A stretch of DNA of 64,000 bases, from positions 62,001 through 126,000 of the forward strand of contig JBFWVF010000007.1 of the NCBI GenBank assembly GCA_050246875.1, in the 5' to 3' direction. Shown here piece by piece: positions 1 through 8,973 of the stretch (the first letter of the stretch is position 1; each line of letters opens with the position of its first letter). Below the pieces are notes generated by a model that did not search any database, had not been told where the DNA came from, and saw only the letters and a list, made by a program, of their open reading frames with translations. The translations under genes were made by a program, and so were the position numbers. This DNA comes from SHWB01 sp050246875 (GTDB lineage: Bacteria; Pseudomonadota; Alphaproteobacteria; UBA6615).

Positions 1-470
1 TCGTCAACAGTTTCTCGAAATCCTGGTCGATGACCGGCTGGCGGCTGGGCTGGCTGACCCACCCGGCGGCGCTCGGCGATGCCTTCTCCAAGCTCAACGA
101 ATTCAACGTCGCCGCCCCCGCCGCCTTCGTGCAGCACGCCGGCGTCGTCGCGGTCGAGCAGGGCGAGCCTTTCGTGGCGGCGATGGTCGATCGCTACCGG
201 CATAACCGCGACCTCGTCTTTCAGCGCCTCGCCGGCATGCGCCGGGTCAGGCTGGCGCGGCCCGAGGGCGCGTTCTATGCCTTCTTCCGGCTCGACGGCA
301 TGAGCGACTCGGTAGCCACGGCGAAGGCGTTGATCGAGCGCACCGGCGTCGGCCTCGCGCCCGGCCTGGCCTTCGGACCGGCCGGCGAGGGCTGGCTGCG
401 ACTGTGCTTTGCGTCCCGTGCCGAAACCCTGTCGGCGGCGCTGGACAGGCTGCAGCCGGAATTCGATTGA
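1..470 (+). CDS. PLP-dependent class I/II aminotransferase, C-terminal part (5' end outside window)
   Basis: The open frame enters from the left edge (first full codon at 3) and stops at 468-470, leaving about 155 codons. The first visible residues, NSFSKSWSMTGWRLGW, are the Schiff-base lysine motif of fold-type I aminotransferases; the Lys codon is at 18-20. The rest is the small C-terminal domain, with the substrate-carboxylate Arg region near its end (GEGWLRLCF). A cytosolic enzyme moving an amino group to a 2-oxo acid is expected. The amino donor cannot be told because the N-terminal two thirds are missing. The next gene begins 33 bp downstream on the same strand, so the two may be co-transcribed. 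Confidence 0.88.
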   Translation, partial: VNSFSKSWSMTGWRLGWLTHPAALGDAFSKLNEFNVAAPAAFVQHAGVVAVEQGEPFVAAMVDRYRHNRDLVFQRLAGMRRVRLARPEGAFYAFFRLDGMSDSVATAKALIERTGVGLAPGLAFGPAGEGWLRLCFASRAETLSAALDRLQPEFD

Positions 471-503
471 ACGCGCGGACACGCGCGAGGGAGGAACGGG
501 TCG

Positions 504-1490
504 ATGAAGATCGTGATCACGGGCGGCGCCGGCATGCTCGGCCGCAAGCTGGCCGAACGCCTGCTGGCCATGGGCGAGGCGACGGGGCCGGACGGCCGCA
601 AGGCGAAGATCGACCGCCTCGTGCTGTTCGACACCGTCGTGCCGGACGACCTGTTCGCCGCCGACGCGCGCGTCGTCCGCCAGGCGGGCGACATCGCCGA
701 TTCCGCCACGGTGTCGCGCCTGATCGATGGCGCAACCGACTCCGTCTTCCACTTCGCCGCCGTGGTCAGCGGCGGCGCCGAGGCCGATTTCGACCTCGGC
801 TGGCGGGTCAATCTCGACGGCGGTCGCCTCGTGCTGGAAGCGGCGCGCGCCGGCGGCCGGCGGCCGCGCGTGCTGTTCACCAGTTCGCTCGCCGTCTACG
901 GCGGCGAGGTGGCGATCGACGACCGCACGCCGCTGACGCCGCAGACCAGCTACGGCGCCCAGAAGGCGATCGGCGAACTGATGGTCAACGACTACACGCG
1001 CAAGGGCTTCGTCGACGGCCGTAGCGTGCGCCTGCCGACCATCGTCGTGCGTCCCGGCGCGCCCAACCGCGCCGCTTCCGGTTTCGCATCGTCGATCCTG
1101 CGCGAACCGCTGACCGGCAAGCGCGCGGTCTGCCCGGTGCATCCGCAGACGCGCATGCTGATCCTGACGCCGCGCAACGCCGTCGAAGCCTTCATCCACC
1201 TGCACGAGCTGGACGGCGCCGCGCTGGGGCCGAACCGCGCGGTTCAGCTCAACGGCATCTCGCCGTCGATGGAGGAGCTGGCGGCGGGGCTGGGACGGGC
1301 CGCCGGCGAAGGCGCCGCGGCGCGCATCGACTGGCAGCCGGACGCGGCGATCCAGAAGATCGTCGACTCCTGGCCGCAGTTCGCCGACTGCGAGCGCGCG
1401 CGCCGGCTGGGCTTCCCGGTCGACGCCTCGGTCGATGCGGTGATCGCCGCCTTCGTCGAGGACGACCTCGGCGGCCGGATCGCGAGGTAG
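504..1490 (+). CDS. denD: NAD-dependent epimerase/dehydratase family oxidoreductase, D-erythronate dehydrogenase-like
   Basis: 328 residues, an extended short-chain dehydrogenase. The Rossmann glycine motif TGGAGMLG lies at residues 6-13, the active-site serine around 127-128 and YGAQK at 150-154. The stretch around residues 150-200 (SYGAQKAIGELM, then RLPTIVVRPGAPNRAASGF) resembles the D-erythronate dehydrogenase DenD family, which oxidises D-erythronate to 2-oxo-tetronate in four-carbon sugar-acid breakdown. The usual partners (OtnC/OtnI, four-carbon acid sugar kinase) are not in the window, so the substrate is inferred from family likeness only. The start follows a GAGGAACGG ribosome site. 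It could also be another sugar-nucleotide or sugar-acid SDR. Confidence 0.75.
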   Translation: MKIVITGGAGMLGRKLAERLLAMGEATGPDGRKAKIDRLVLFDTVVPDDLFAADARVVRQAGDIADSATVSRLIDGATDSVFHFAAVVSGGAEADFDLGWRVNLDGGRLVLEAARAGGRRPRVLFTSSLAVYGGEVAIDDRTPLTPQTSYGAQKAIGELMVNDYTRKGFVDGRSVRLPTIVVRPGAPNRAASGFASSILREPLTGKRAVCPVHPQTRMLILTPRNAVEAFIHLHELDGAALGPNRAVQLNGISPSMEELAAGLGRAAGEGAAARIDWQPDAAIQKIVDSWPQFADCERARRLGFPVDASVDAVIAAFVEDDLGGRIAR

Positions 1491-1497
1491 CCCGCCG

Positions 1498-2013
1498 TCA
1501 GGCGGGCACCTGGACCAGCGCGGTCACCGGCACGTCGAGCTTCGCGCGCCCGCCGAGGCCATCGAGTTCGATGATGAAGGCGGCGGCGCGGACGTCGGCG
1601 CCGAGCCGGCGCAGCAGGGCCAGCGTCGCCGCCACCGTGCCGCCGGTCGCCAGCAGGTCGTCGATGACGATGACGCGCTGACCCTTCTTCACCGCATCGG
1701 CCTGCACCTCGATCGTGTCGGAACCATACTCCAGGTCGTAGGTATGGCTGATGGTCGCGCCGGGCAGCTTGCCCTTCTTGCGCACCATCACGAAGCCGCA
1801 GCCGAGCTGCAGGGCCAGCGGCGCGGCGACGAGGAAGCCCCGGCTCTCGATGCCGACCAGCAGGTCGGGCGTGTGCTGGCGGGTCGCCACGGCCAGCAGG
1901 TCGACCGTATGCCGCCACGCCTGCGGGTGCGCCAGGAGCGTTGAAATATCGTAGAAAAGTATGCCCGGCTTGGGAAAATCCGGGATCGTGCGGATGTGGG
2001 GGGCAATGTCCAT
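1498..2013 (-). CDS. apt: adenine phosphoribosyltransferase
   Basis: 171 residues, the usual length for Apt. It salvages adenine with PRPP to form AMP in the cytosol. The PRPP-binding motif VIVIDDLLATGGT is at about residues 114-126, and the N-terminal part (PDFPKPGILFYDIS, with ESRGF at 56-60) is characteristic of the family. It is convergent with the upstream oxidoreductase, only 7 bp between stops. The start at 2013 faces the RpiR gene across a 192 bp divergent intergenic region. Confidence 0.95.
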   Translation of the reverse strand: MDIAPHIRTIPDFPKPGILFYDISTLLAHPQAWRHTVDLLAVATRQHTPDLLVGIESRGFLVAAPLALQLGCGFVMVRKKGKLPGATISHTYDLEYGSDTIEVQADAVKKGQRVIVIDDLLATGGTVAATLALLRRLGADVRAAAFIIELDGLGGRAKLDVPVTALVQVPA

Positions 2014-2205
2014 GGCCTCGAAATCCTCGCGCCGGCGACGGTGCCTGCTGAATAGCCGCAGGCCCGGCGTGGGGGCAAGGCGACGCCGGCCGGGGCGCCA
2101 TTCTGAATCAGACGGTCATTAACGGGGCGGATACGACTCATCTGTTGCAATCCAGCCCAATGTGCTAGTGTTTCCAGACGACTATTTCGAAAGGAATGCG
2201 GCGCC
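2014..2205. promoter_or_regulatory. divergent intergenic region between apt and the RpiR regulator
   Basis: 192 bp between two divergent start codons must hold the promoters of apt (leftward) and of the RpiR regulator (rightward). The end nearest the regulator is relatively AT-rich (about 2100-2195) and includes an AAAGGA ribosome site just before 2206. I see no clear operator palindrome. Confidence 0.4.
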
Positions 2206-3240
2206 ATGTCGACGGTGAGCCTCGACGACCAGCCGGAACAGCACGACGACGAGCAGGCGGGGCCCGATGCGCCGTCGATCCTCGTCCGCCTGCGCGACGC
2301 CTACAACTCGCTGTCGCCGCAGCTCCGGCAGTCCGCGCGCTACCTGCTCGACCGCCCCGACGAGGTGGCCTTCAGCTCGATGCGGCAGATCGCCGGACGC
2401 GCCGGCGTGCAGCCGGCCACCATGGTGCGCCTCGCCCAGCGCCTCGGCTATGCCGGCTACGACGAGCTGCGCGAGCCGTTCCGCAACGAACTGCGCCGCC
2501 GCCCGACCGGATACGGCATGCGCGCCCGCGACCTCGTCGCGCGCACGGCGCAGCGCCGCGGCGGCAAGGCGCTCGCCCGTCTCGCCCGCGAGATGGTGCA
2601 GGCCGACCGCGACAATCTTTCGACCTCGATCGAGGCCATCGGCGCCGACCAGCTCGCCGAAGCCGCGCGGCTGATGGCGCGCGCGCGGCGCCTCTACATC
2701 GTCGGTCAGCGCAGCCTGTTCCCGGCCGCATTCTACACCCACTACGCCTGCGGCATGTTCCGCGAGAACGTGGTGTTGCTGGACGGGCATGGCGGCACCT
2801 TCGCCGACGCCTTGCGCGGTGTCAGCGAGCACGACACCATGGTCGTGTTCTCCTTCTCGCCCTATTCGCGGGCGTCGATCCAGGCCGCCGCCTACGCCCA
2901 TCGGCGCGGCGCCGCGGTCATCGGCATTTCCGACAGCCTCGTCTCGCCGCTGGCGAACCTGACGCGCCACATGCTGCTGGTGGCGACCGACAGCCCGGCG
3001 CTGTTCCGCTCCGTCGTGCCGGCGCTCGCGGTCAGCCAGATCCTCGTCGCGCAGGTACTGGCACAAGGCGGACAGCAGGCGATCGCCGCCGTGGCGCGCA
3101 GCGAGCAGCAGCTCGAGGCGTTCGGCGCCTACTGGTCGGAGGACGCCGCCCCCGTCGCTCTCGCCGGCGAGGAGTCCGACGCGCCGCTGGCCGATTCCCC
3201 AGACTTCCCGCTGGCAGGATTCCCGGACCGCATCGCGTGA
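2206..3240 (+). CDS. MurR/RpiR family transcriptional regulator
   Basis: 344 residues. The N-terminal part (about 25-100) is an RpiR-type helix-turn-helix: LSPQLRQSARYLLD, then AFSSMRQIAGRAGVQPATM and VRLAQRLGYAGYDELREPFR. The middle (about 150-280) is a SIS sugar-isomerase domain (RRLYIVGQRSLFPAAF, FSFSPYSRASIQAA). Such proteins bind DNA as dimers and sense a phosphosugar or related ligand. Its stop overlaps the GTG start of the following aminotransferase (GTGA at 3237-3240), so the two are translationally coupled. It probably controls the aminotransferase and the TRAP transporter that follows; that target is inferred from order only. Confidence 0.9.
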   Translation: MSTVSLDDQPEQHDDEQAGPDAPSILVRLRDAYNSLSPQLRQSARYLLDRPDEVAFSSMRQIAGRAGVQPATMVRLAQRLGYAGYDELREPFRNELRRRPTGYGMRARDLVARTAQRRGGKALARLAREMVQADRDNLSTSIEAIGADQLAEAARLMARARRLYIVGQRSLFPAAFYTHYACGMFRENVVLLDGHGGTFADALRGVSEHDTMVVFSFSPYSRASIQAAAYAHRRGAAVIGISDSLVSPLANLTRHMLLVATDSPALFRSVVPALAVSQILVAQVLAQGGQQAIAAVARSEQQLEAFGAYWSEDAAPVALAGEESDAPLADSPDFPLAGFPDRIA

Positions 3241-4616
3241 CGTCCGGCCGCGATCTGCCGCGGCAGGCCCCAAACGCCACCCGCGTCTTCCATCGCCATA
3301 CGCACATGGACCCGCCGGTCGCCGTGGCCGGCGACGGCGCTTGGCTGATCGATCGCGAGGGCCGGCGCTACCTCGATGCCTCCGGCGGCGCCGCCGTCTC
3401 CTGCCTCGGCCACAGCGACCGGGTCGTCATCGAGGCGGTGCGAAGCCAGGCGGCCAGCCTGCCCTTCGCCCATACCGCCTTCTTCACCAACGAGCCGATG
3501 GAGGCGCTGGCCGAGGCGCTGGTGGCGAAGGCCCCGGCGGGGCTCAGCCGCGTCTACTTCTGTTCCGGCGGCTCCGAGGCGACGGAAGCGACGCTCAAGA
3601 TGGCGCGGCAGTATTTCGTCGAACGCGGCGAGCCGAAACGCCGGCACTTCATCGCCCGACGCCAGAGCTACCACGGCAACACGCTGGGCGCGCTCGCCGT
3701 CGGCGGCAATGCCTGGCGGCGCGAGGCGTTCGGCCCGGTGATGGTCGAAGGCCACCACGTTTCGCCCTGCTACGCCTACCGCGACCGCCTGCCGGGCGAG
3801 GACGACCCGGCGATGGCCGCGCGCCTCGCCGCCGAACTCGACGCGCGGATCCGCGCGCTCGGCGCGGAAACGGTGATCGGCTTCGTCGCGGAGACGGTGG
3901 TCGGCGCCACGGCCGGGGCGGTGCCGCCGGTGGCCGGCTATTTCCGCGCCATCCGCGAGGTCTGCGACCGTCACGGCGTCCTGCTGATCCTCGACGAGGT
4001 GATGTGCGGGATGGGCCGCACCGGCACGCTCTACGCCTGCGAGCAGGACGGCGTGGCGCCGGACCTGCTCACCGTGGCCAAGGGCCTCGGCGCCGGCTAC
4101 CAGCCGCTCGGCGCCGTGCTCGTCGCCGAGCACATCTACGCCGCCTTCTGGCACGGCTCGGGCCTGTTCCAGCATGGCCACACCTACATGGGCCATCCGA
4201 CCGCCTGCGCGGCGGGCCTCGCCGTGCAGCGGCGCCTGCAGGAGCCCGGCATGATGGCGCGGGTGCAGGAGCTTGGCGAGGCGCTGGAGACGCGCCTGAC
4301 CGAGCGCTTCGGCAATCACCGCCATGTCGGCGACATCCGTGGCCGCGGCCTGTTCCGCGCGCTGGAACTCGTCGCCGAGCGCGGCGACAAGCGGCCGTTC
4401 GACCCGGCGTTCCGCCTGCACGCGCGGATCAAGGCCGAGGCGATGGCGCGGGGTCTGATCTGCTATCCCGGCGGCGGCACCATCGACGGCCACCACGGCG
4501 ACCATGTGCTGCTGGCGCCGCCGTTCATCGTCAGCGAAGACGAACTCGACATTCTCGTCGAACGTCTGGGCGGTGCGGTCGACGCCGCCATCGCGGGGCT
4601 GCCCGCCGCCGCGTGA
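3237..4616 (+). CDS. class-III pyridoxal-phosphate aminotransferase
   Basis: 459 residues if started at GTG 3237, which overlaps the regulator stop by 4 bp. I prefer this to ATG 3306 because the block TRVFHRHTH before that ATG is normally present in the family. The PLP-phosphate motif SGGSEA is at about 110-115, the PLP-ring Asp at 253 (ILDEVMCGMGRTG) and the Schiff-base Lys at 282 (AKGLGAGYQPLGAV). It resembles the enzymes annotated as aspartate aminotransferase family or omega-amino-acid:pyruvate transaminases. Coupling to an RpiR regulator and a downstream TAXI TRAP transporter suggests it deaminates an imported amino compound. The exact substrate is unknown. Confidence 0.9.
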   Translation: MTSGRDLPRQAPNATRVFHRHTHMDPPVAVAGDGAWLIDREGRRYLDASGGAAVSCLGHSDRVVIEAVRSQAASLPFAHTAFFTNEPMEALAEALVAKAPAGLSRVYFCSGGSEATEATLKMARQYFVERGEPKRRHFIARRQSYHGNTLGALAVGGNAWRREAFGPVMVEGHHVSPCYAYRDRLPGEDDPAMAARLAAELDARIRALGAETVIGFVAETVVGATAGAVPPVAGYFRAIREVCDRHGVLLILDEVMCGMGRTGTLYACEQDGVAPDLLTVAKGLGAGYQPLGAVLVAEHIYAAFWHGSGLFQHGHTYMGHPTACAAGLAVQRRLQEPGMMARVQELGEALETRLTERFGNHRHVGDIRGRGLFRALELVAERGDKRPFDPAFRLHARIKAEAMARGLICYPGGGTIDGHHGDHVLLAPPFIVSEDELDILVERLGGAVDAAIAGLPAAA

Positions 4617-4755
4617 CGCGGCGAATTGCAGGCTTGTCCATATGCCTGTACGGTTTGATCAGGGGCTTGTCGCCACTTTCACGTGTGGCGGCGGGACATG
4701 CCGGTGCGCCCGAGCGGCGTCCGGTCGAGGTCAACCGATCGGGAGACGAGATGAC

Positions 4756-5733
4756 ATGAACAAGCTAGCCATCACGGCGTTCGCCGGCGCGCTCGCCGTC
4801 GGCCTCACTGCGGCCGGCGTGCCCGAGGCCGTCGCCCAGCAGAAGTTCGTATCGATCGGCACCGGTGGCGTCACCGGCGTCTACTATCCGGCCGGCGGTG
4901 CCATCTGCCGCCTCGTCAACCGCGACCGCAAGGATCACGGCATCCGCTGCTCGGTTGAATCGACGGGCGGCTCGGTGTTCAACCTCAATGCCGTACGCTC
5001 GGGCGAGCTGGAATTCGGCGTCGTCCAGTCGGACTGGCAGTACCACGCCTACAACGGCACCGACCAGTTCAAGGAGAAGGGCGCGGACAAGAAGCTGCGC
5101 GCCGTCTTCTCGCTGCACCCCGAGCCGTTCACGGTGGTCGCGCGCACCGACGCGAAGATCGCCAGCTTCGAGCAGCTCAAGGGCAAGCGCGTCAACGTCG
5201 GCAATCCCGGCTCCGGCCAGCGCGGCACCATGGAAGTGGTGATGAAGGCGTATGGCTGGTCGATGGGCGATTTCTCGCTCGCCTCGGAACTGAAGCCGAC
5301 CGAGCAGAGCCAGGCGCTCTGCGACAACAAGATCGACGCCATGGTCTATGTCGTCGGCCACCCGTCGGGTTCTATCCAGGAAGCCACGACGGCGTGCGAC
5401 AGCGTGCTCGTCAACGTCAAGGGCGCGGCCATCGACAAGCTGATCGCCGACAATCCGTTCTATCGCACGGCGACCGTGCCGGCCGGCATGTATCGCGGCA
5501 ACGACAAGGACGTGATGACCTTCGGCGTCGGCGCCACGGTGGTGACGTCGGAAGACGTGTCGGACGACACGGTCTACACGCTGGTCAAGGCGGTGTTCGA
5601 GAGCCTCGACGAGTTCAAGAAGCTGCATCCGGCCCTCGAGGGCCTCGACCCCAAGCAGATGGTCAAGGACGGCCTGTCCGCGCCGCTGCACAAGGGCGCC
5701 GAGCGCTACTACAAGGAAAAGGGCCTGCTCTAG
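4756..5733 (+). CDS. TAXI-family TRAP transporter substrate-binding protein
   Basis: 325 residues. The N-terminus (MNKLAITAFAGALAVGLTAA, then AVAQQ) is a Sec signal peptide with likely cleavage after residue 27-28. The mature protein begins KFVSIGTGGVTGVYYPAGG, the hallmark of TAXI (TRAP-associated extracytoplasmic immunogenic) proteins. It should capture a substrate, usually glutamate/glutamine-like or another organic acid, in the periplasm and deliver it to the fused permease encoded 90 bp downstream. ATG 4756 is chosen because it gives a complete signal peptide and follows GGGAGACGAG. An inverted repeat between this gene and the permease could set a higher level of the binding protein. Confidence 0.95.
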   Translation: MNKLAITAFAGALAVGLTAAGVPEAVAQQKFVSIGTGGVTGVYYPAGGAICRLVNRDRKDHGIRCSVESTGGSVFNLNAVRSGELEFGVVQSDWQYHAYNGTDQFKEKGADKKLRAVFSLHPEPFTVVARTDAKIASFEQLKGKRVNVGNPGSGQRGTMEVVMKAYGWSMGDFSLASELKPTEQSQALCDNKIDAMVYVVGHPSGSIQEATTACDSVLVNVKGAAIDKLIADNPFYRTATVPAGMYRGNDKDVMTFGVGATVVTSEDVSDDTVYTLVKAVFESLDEFKKLHPALEGLDPKQMVKDGLSAPLHKGAERYYKEKGLL

Positions 5734-5747
5734 GCCCTGTGACGCGG

Positions 5748-5778
5748 GACGGGGGAGGCCGCACGGACCTCCCCCGTC
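5748..5778 (+). terminator. GC-rich hairpin between binding protein and permease
   Basis: Perfect 11-bp arms GACGGGGGAGG (5748-5758) and CCTCCCCCGTC (5768-5778) with a 9-base loop, 14 bp after the binding-protein stop and followed by GCATTTCC. There is no long U tract, so it is more likely a partial terminator or an mRNA-stabilising 3' hairpin than a full stop. Confidence 0.6.
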
Positions 5779-5823
5779 GCATTTCCGGGCCTGGCTGAGG
5801 GACTGCCGTCGCGGGGGGCGTCG

Positions 5824-8442
5824 ATGAGCGAGGGATTGCGCGCGAACCGGCAACTGTCGGAAAGCGAACTCGACGAACTGGTCGCCGCGACCGACACCGG
5901 CGGCCGCCAGCCCGGCCGGCACGTCGCCCGGCTGATCGCCTGCATCGCCCTCGCCTGGTCGCTGTTCCAGCTCTGGGTGGCGTCGCCGCTGCCGTTCATC
6001 GTCGGCAACATCCTGCCGGTGCTCAACGGCGACGAGGTGAAATCGATCCACCTCGCCTTCGCCATCTTCCTCGCCTACCTCGTCTACCCCGCCTATCGCC
6101 GCGCGCCGCGCGACCGCGTGCCGCTCTACGACTGGGTGCTGGCCGCCGTCGCTGCCTTCTGCGCGGCCTACCTCTACCTGTTCTTCGACGCGCTCGGCCG
6201 CCGCCAGGGCCTGCCGACCGACCTCGACCTGTGGGTCGCCGGCATCGGCATCGTGCTGCTGCTGGAGGCGACGCGGCGCGCGCTCGGACCGCCGCTGATG
6301 ATCGTCGCGCTGGTCTTCCTCGCCTACGTCTTCTTCGGCAGCAGCGAGTGGGTGCCCGGCGTCATCCAGTGGAAGGGCGCCTCCTTCGCCCGCGCCATGA
6401 CGCACATGTGGCTGACGACGGAAGGCATCTACGGCGTCGCCCTCGACGTCTCGGCGAGCTTCGTCTTCCTGTTCGTGCTGTTCGGCGCCCTGCTCGACAA
6501 GGCCGGGGCCGGCAGCTACTTCATCAAGGTCGCCTTCTCGCTGCTCGGCCATCTGCGCGGCGGCCCGGCCAAGGCCGCCGTGCTGTCGTCCGGCCTGACC
6601 GGCCTGATCTCGGGCTCGTCGATCGCCAACGTGGTGACGACCGGCACCTTCACCATCCCGCTGATGCGGCGCGTCGGCTACTCCGGCGAGAAGGCTGGCT
6701 CGGTCGAGGTGGCGGCCTCCGTGAACGGCCAGATCATGCCGCCGGTGATGGGCGCGGCGGCGTTCCTGATGACGGAGTTCGTCGGCATCTCGTACTCCGA
6801 GGTGATCCAGCACGCCATCCTGCCGGCGGTGACCGCCTACATCTCGCTGCTCTATATCGTGCACCTGGAGGCCCTGAAGCTCGGCCTCAAGACGCTGCCG
6901 CGCTCCGGTCCGGTACGCGCGCTGCGCGACCGCCTCATCGGCTTCCTCACCGGCTTCCTCATCGTCGCGGTGATGGCCGCTGTCGTCTACTACGGCCTCG
7001 GCTGGATGCCCGGCGTCTTCGGCGACGCAAGCGGCTGGATCGTCGCCGTGCTCGTGCTCGCCGCGCATGTCGGCCTCGTCGCCTGGACGGCGCGCCACCC
7101 CGACCTCGCGCCCGACGATCCCCGCGCGCCGGTGCTGCAACTGCCCGAGTTCGCGCCGACGGCGGTGACCGGCGTGCATTACCTGCTGCCAATCGTCGTG
7201 CTGGTCTGGAACCTCATGGTCGAGCATCTCTCGCCCGGCCTGTCGGCCTTCTGGGCGACGCTGCTGCTGCTCGTCATCCTCGTCACACAGCGGCCGTTGA
7301 AGGCGCTATTCCGCGGCGAGGGTGCGCTGGCCACAGCGCTGTGGCGCGGCATCGACGAGATGGGGGCAGGCCTCATCTCGGGCGCCCGCAACATGGTGGC
7401 GATCGCGCTGGCGACGGCGACCGCCGGCATCATCGTCGGCACCGTCTCGCTGACCGGCGTCGGCATCGTGATGGCCGAGTTCGTCGAGTACCTGTCGGGC
7501 GGCAACCTGATGCTGGTGCTGATCTTCACCGCCGTCATCAGCCTCATCCTCGGCATGGGCCTGCCGACCACGGCCAACTACATCGTCGTTTCCTCGCTGA
7601 TGGCGCTGGTGATCGTCGAACTCGGCGCGCAGAACGGCCTCGTCGTGCCGCTCATCGCCGCGCATCTCTTCGTGTTCTACTTCGGCATCATGGCCGACGT
7701 GACGCCGCCGGTCGGCCTCGCCGCCTTCGCAGCCTCGGCAATCTCCGGCGCCGATCCGATCAAGACCGGCTTCCAGGCGTTCTTCTACGAAATCAGGACG
7801 GCGCTGCTGCCCTTCCTGTTCATCTTCAACACCGACCTGCTGCTGATCAACGTCGGCTGGCTCGACGGCACGGCGACCTTCATCGTGTCGGTGGGCGCGA
7901 TGCTGATCTTCGCCGCCGCGACGCAGGGCTGGTTCGTCACCCGCTCGCGCCTGTGGGAATCGGCGGTGCTGCTGGTCGTCGCGCTGTCGCTGTTCCGTCC
8001 CGGCTTCTGGCTCGACCTCGTCGACCCGCCCTATGACGAGGTGCCGCCGGCGACCATCGTCGCCTATGCCGGCGCTCAGCCGGCCGACGCGGTGATGCGC
8101 GTGACCGTGCGCGGCGAGACGCTCGACGGCAAGACGATCGAGAAGACCGTCCGCCTGCCGCTCGGCGCGACCGGGCCGGGCGAGAAGCGGCTGGCCGAGG
8201 CGGCCGGCATCGCCGTCGCCGTCGAGGGCGAACGCACGATCGTCGACGACGTCAGTTTCGGCGGCCCGGCTGAAAAGGCGAAGATCGACCTCGACTGGGA
8301 GATCGTGAAGCTGGAACACCCGCGCGACCGGCCGCCCAAGCAGCTCTTCTACATCCCGGCGCTGCTGCTGCTCGGCCTCGTTGTATTGGTGCAGCGGCGG
8401 CGCGCTGGCGCCGACGGCAGGCGTGCCGCCGCGACGGCCTGA
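5824..8442 (+). CDS. TRAP transporter permease, fused small (DctQ-like) and large (DctM-like) subunits
   Basis: 872 residues, the size of the fused permeases that pair with TAXI binding proteins. The N-terminal part (to about 190) has several hydrophobic helices of the small-subunit type. The long central part (about 190-680) is the DctM-type membrane domain, with conserved stretches such as SGLTGLISGSSIANVVTTG and GLPTTANYIVVSSLMA. The C-terminal region (about 690-872) is largely soluble and corresponds to the DUF3394-type extension, ending in one more membrane helix and a basic tail. It carries out Na+-driven uptake with the binding protein encoded just upstream. The start follows a GGGGGGCGTCG stretch, a poor ribosome site. 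Confidence 0.94.
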   Translation: MSEGLRANRQLSESELDELVAATDTGGRQPGRHVARLIACIALAWSLFQLWVASPLPFIVGNILPVLNGDEVKSIHLAFAIFLAYLVYPAYRRAPRDRVPLYDWVLAAVAAFCAAYLYLFFDALGRRQGLPTDLDLWVAGIGIVLLLEATRRALGPPLMIVALVFLAYVFFGSSEWVPGVIQWKGASFARAMTHMWLTTEGIYGVALDVSASFVFLFVLFGALLDKAGAGSYFIKVAFSLLGHLRGGPAKAAVLSSGLTGLISGSSIANVVTTGTFTIPLMRRVGYSGEKAGSVEVAASVNGQIMPPVMGAAAFLMTEFVGISYSEVIQHAILPAVTAYISLLYIVHLEALKLGLKTLPRSGPVRALRDRLIGFLTGFLIVAVMAAVVYYGLGWMPGVFGDASGWIVAVLVLAAHVGLVAWTARHPDLAPDDPRAPVLQLPEFAPTAVTGVHYLLPIVVLVWNLMVEHLSPGLSAFWATLLLLVILVTQRPLKALFRGEGALATALWRGIDEMGAGLISGARNMVAIALATATAGIIVGTVSLTGVGIVMAEFVEYLSGGNLMLVLIFTAVISLILGMGLPTTANYIVVSSLMALVIVELGAQNGLVVPLIAAHLFVFYFGIMADVTPPVGLAAFAASAISGADPIKTGFQAFFYEIRTALLPFLFIFNTDLLLINVGWLDGTATFIVSVGAMLIFAAATQGWFVTRSRLWESAVLLVVALSLFRPGFWLDLVDPPYDEVPPATIVAYAGAQPADAVMRVTVRGETLDGKTIEKTVRLPLGATGPGEKRLAEAAGIAVAVEGERTIVDDVSFGGPAEKAKIDLDWEIVKLEHPRDRPPKQLFYIPALLLLGLVVLVQRRRAGADGRRAAATA

Positions 8443-8451
8443 CCGACGCCG

Positions 8452-8859
8452 CTACCGCGCGGGCGCGCCGGCCCCGCTGGCGCGCAGGTAGGCGATGACG
8501 TCGGAGCGATCGATGTCGCGTGCGAGGCCGGGAAAGGTCATGCGCGTGCCCGGCACCAGCGCCGCCGGCCGTTCGAGCCAGGCATTCAGCGTCGCCGCGT
8601 CCCAGACGAGCGAGCCGGCGGCACGCAGGGCCTGCGAGTAGTTGAAGCCCGGGCGCGACGCGGCGATGCTGCCGTAGATGCCATGCAGGTTGGGACCCAC
8701 GCGGTGCGGGTCACCCTGCGCAATGGTGTGGCAGGCCGCACAGCGCCCCCGCCAGACGCGTTCGCCGGCCCTCGCGTCGCCGTCGTCGCCGGCCGCGGTG
8801 CCCAGGCTCGCCAGCCCCAGCGCCAATGCCGTCAGGACGGCCTTTGCTGCCGCGTTCAT
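8452..8859 (-). CDS. class I cytochrome c, periplasmic
   Basis: 135 residues. A signal peptide (MNAAAKAVLTALALGLASLG) is followed by a mature cytochrome c domain with the haem motif CAACH at residues 40-44 and a methionine ligand in GTRMTF around 105-109. It resembles mitochondrial-type cytochrome c (RVGPNLHGIYG). It should shuttle electrons in the periplasm. The open frame continues upstream across the tRNA gene, so I place the start at ATG 8859, where the signal peptide begins. It converges with the TRAP permease, 9 bp between stops. Confidence 0.93.
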   Translation of the reverse strand: MNAAAKAVLTALALGLASLGTAAGDDGDARAGERVWRGRCAACHTIAQGDPHRVGPNLHGIYGSIAASRPGFNYSQALRAAGSLVWDAATLNAWLERPAALVPGTRMTFPGLARDIDRSDVIAYLRASGAGAPAR

Positions 8860-8933
8860 GATGGCGTGGTAGCCCCATCGCCGGACGCCGGCAACCCGGT
8901 CGGGCGCCATGCCGCAGGCCGCCGGGTGCGTCG

Positions 8934-8962
8934 TTGCATTGCCCCGGGACGGCGTGTATAGA
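8934..8962 (+). promoter_or_regulatory. sigma-70 type promoter of tRNA-Pro
   Basis: A -35 box TTGCAT (8934-8939), a 17-base spacer and a -10 box TATAGA (8957-8962) lie 11 bases before the tRNA. The spacing is ideal for transcription starting a few bases before the mature 5' end. Confidence 0.7.
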
Positions 8963-8973
8963 GCCGGCCGGTC

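Noticed and set aside
4765..7227. 820-codon minus-strand open frame over the TRAP genes
   Set aside because: Antisense shadow of two clear transporter genes; low-complexity His/Arg/Asp-rich translation.
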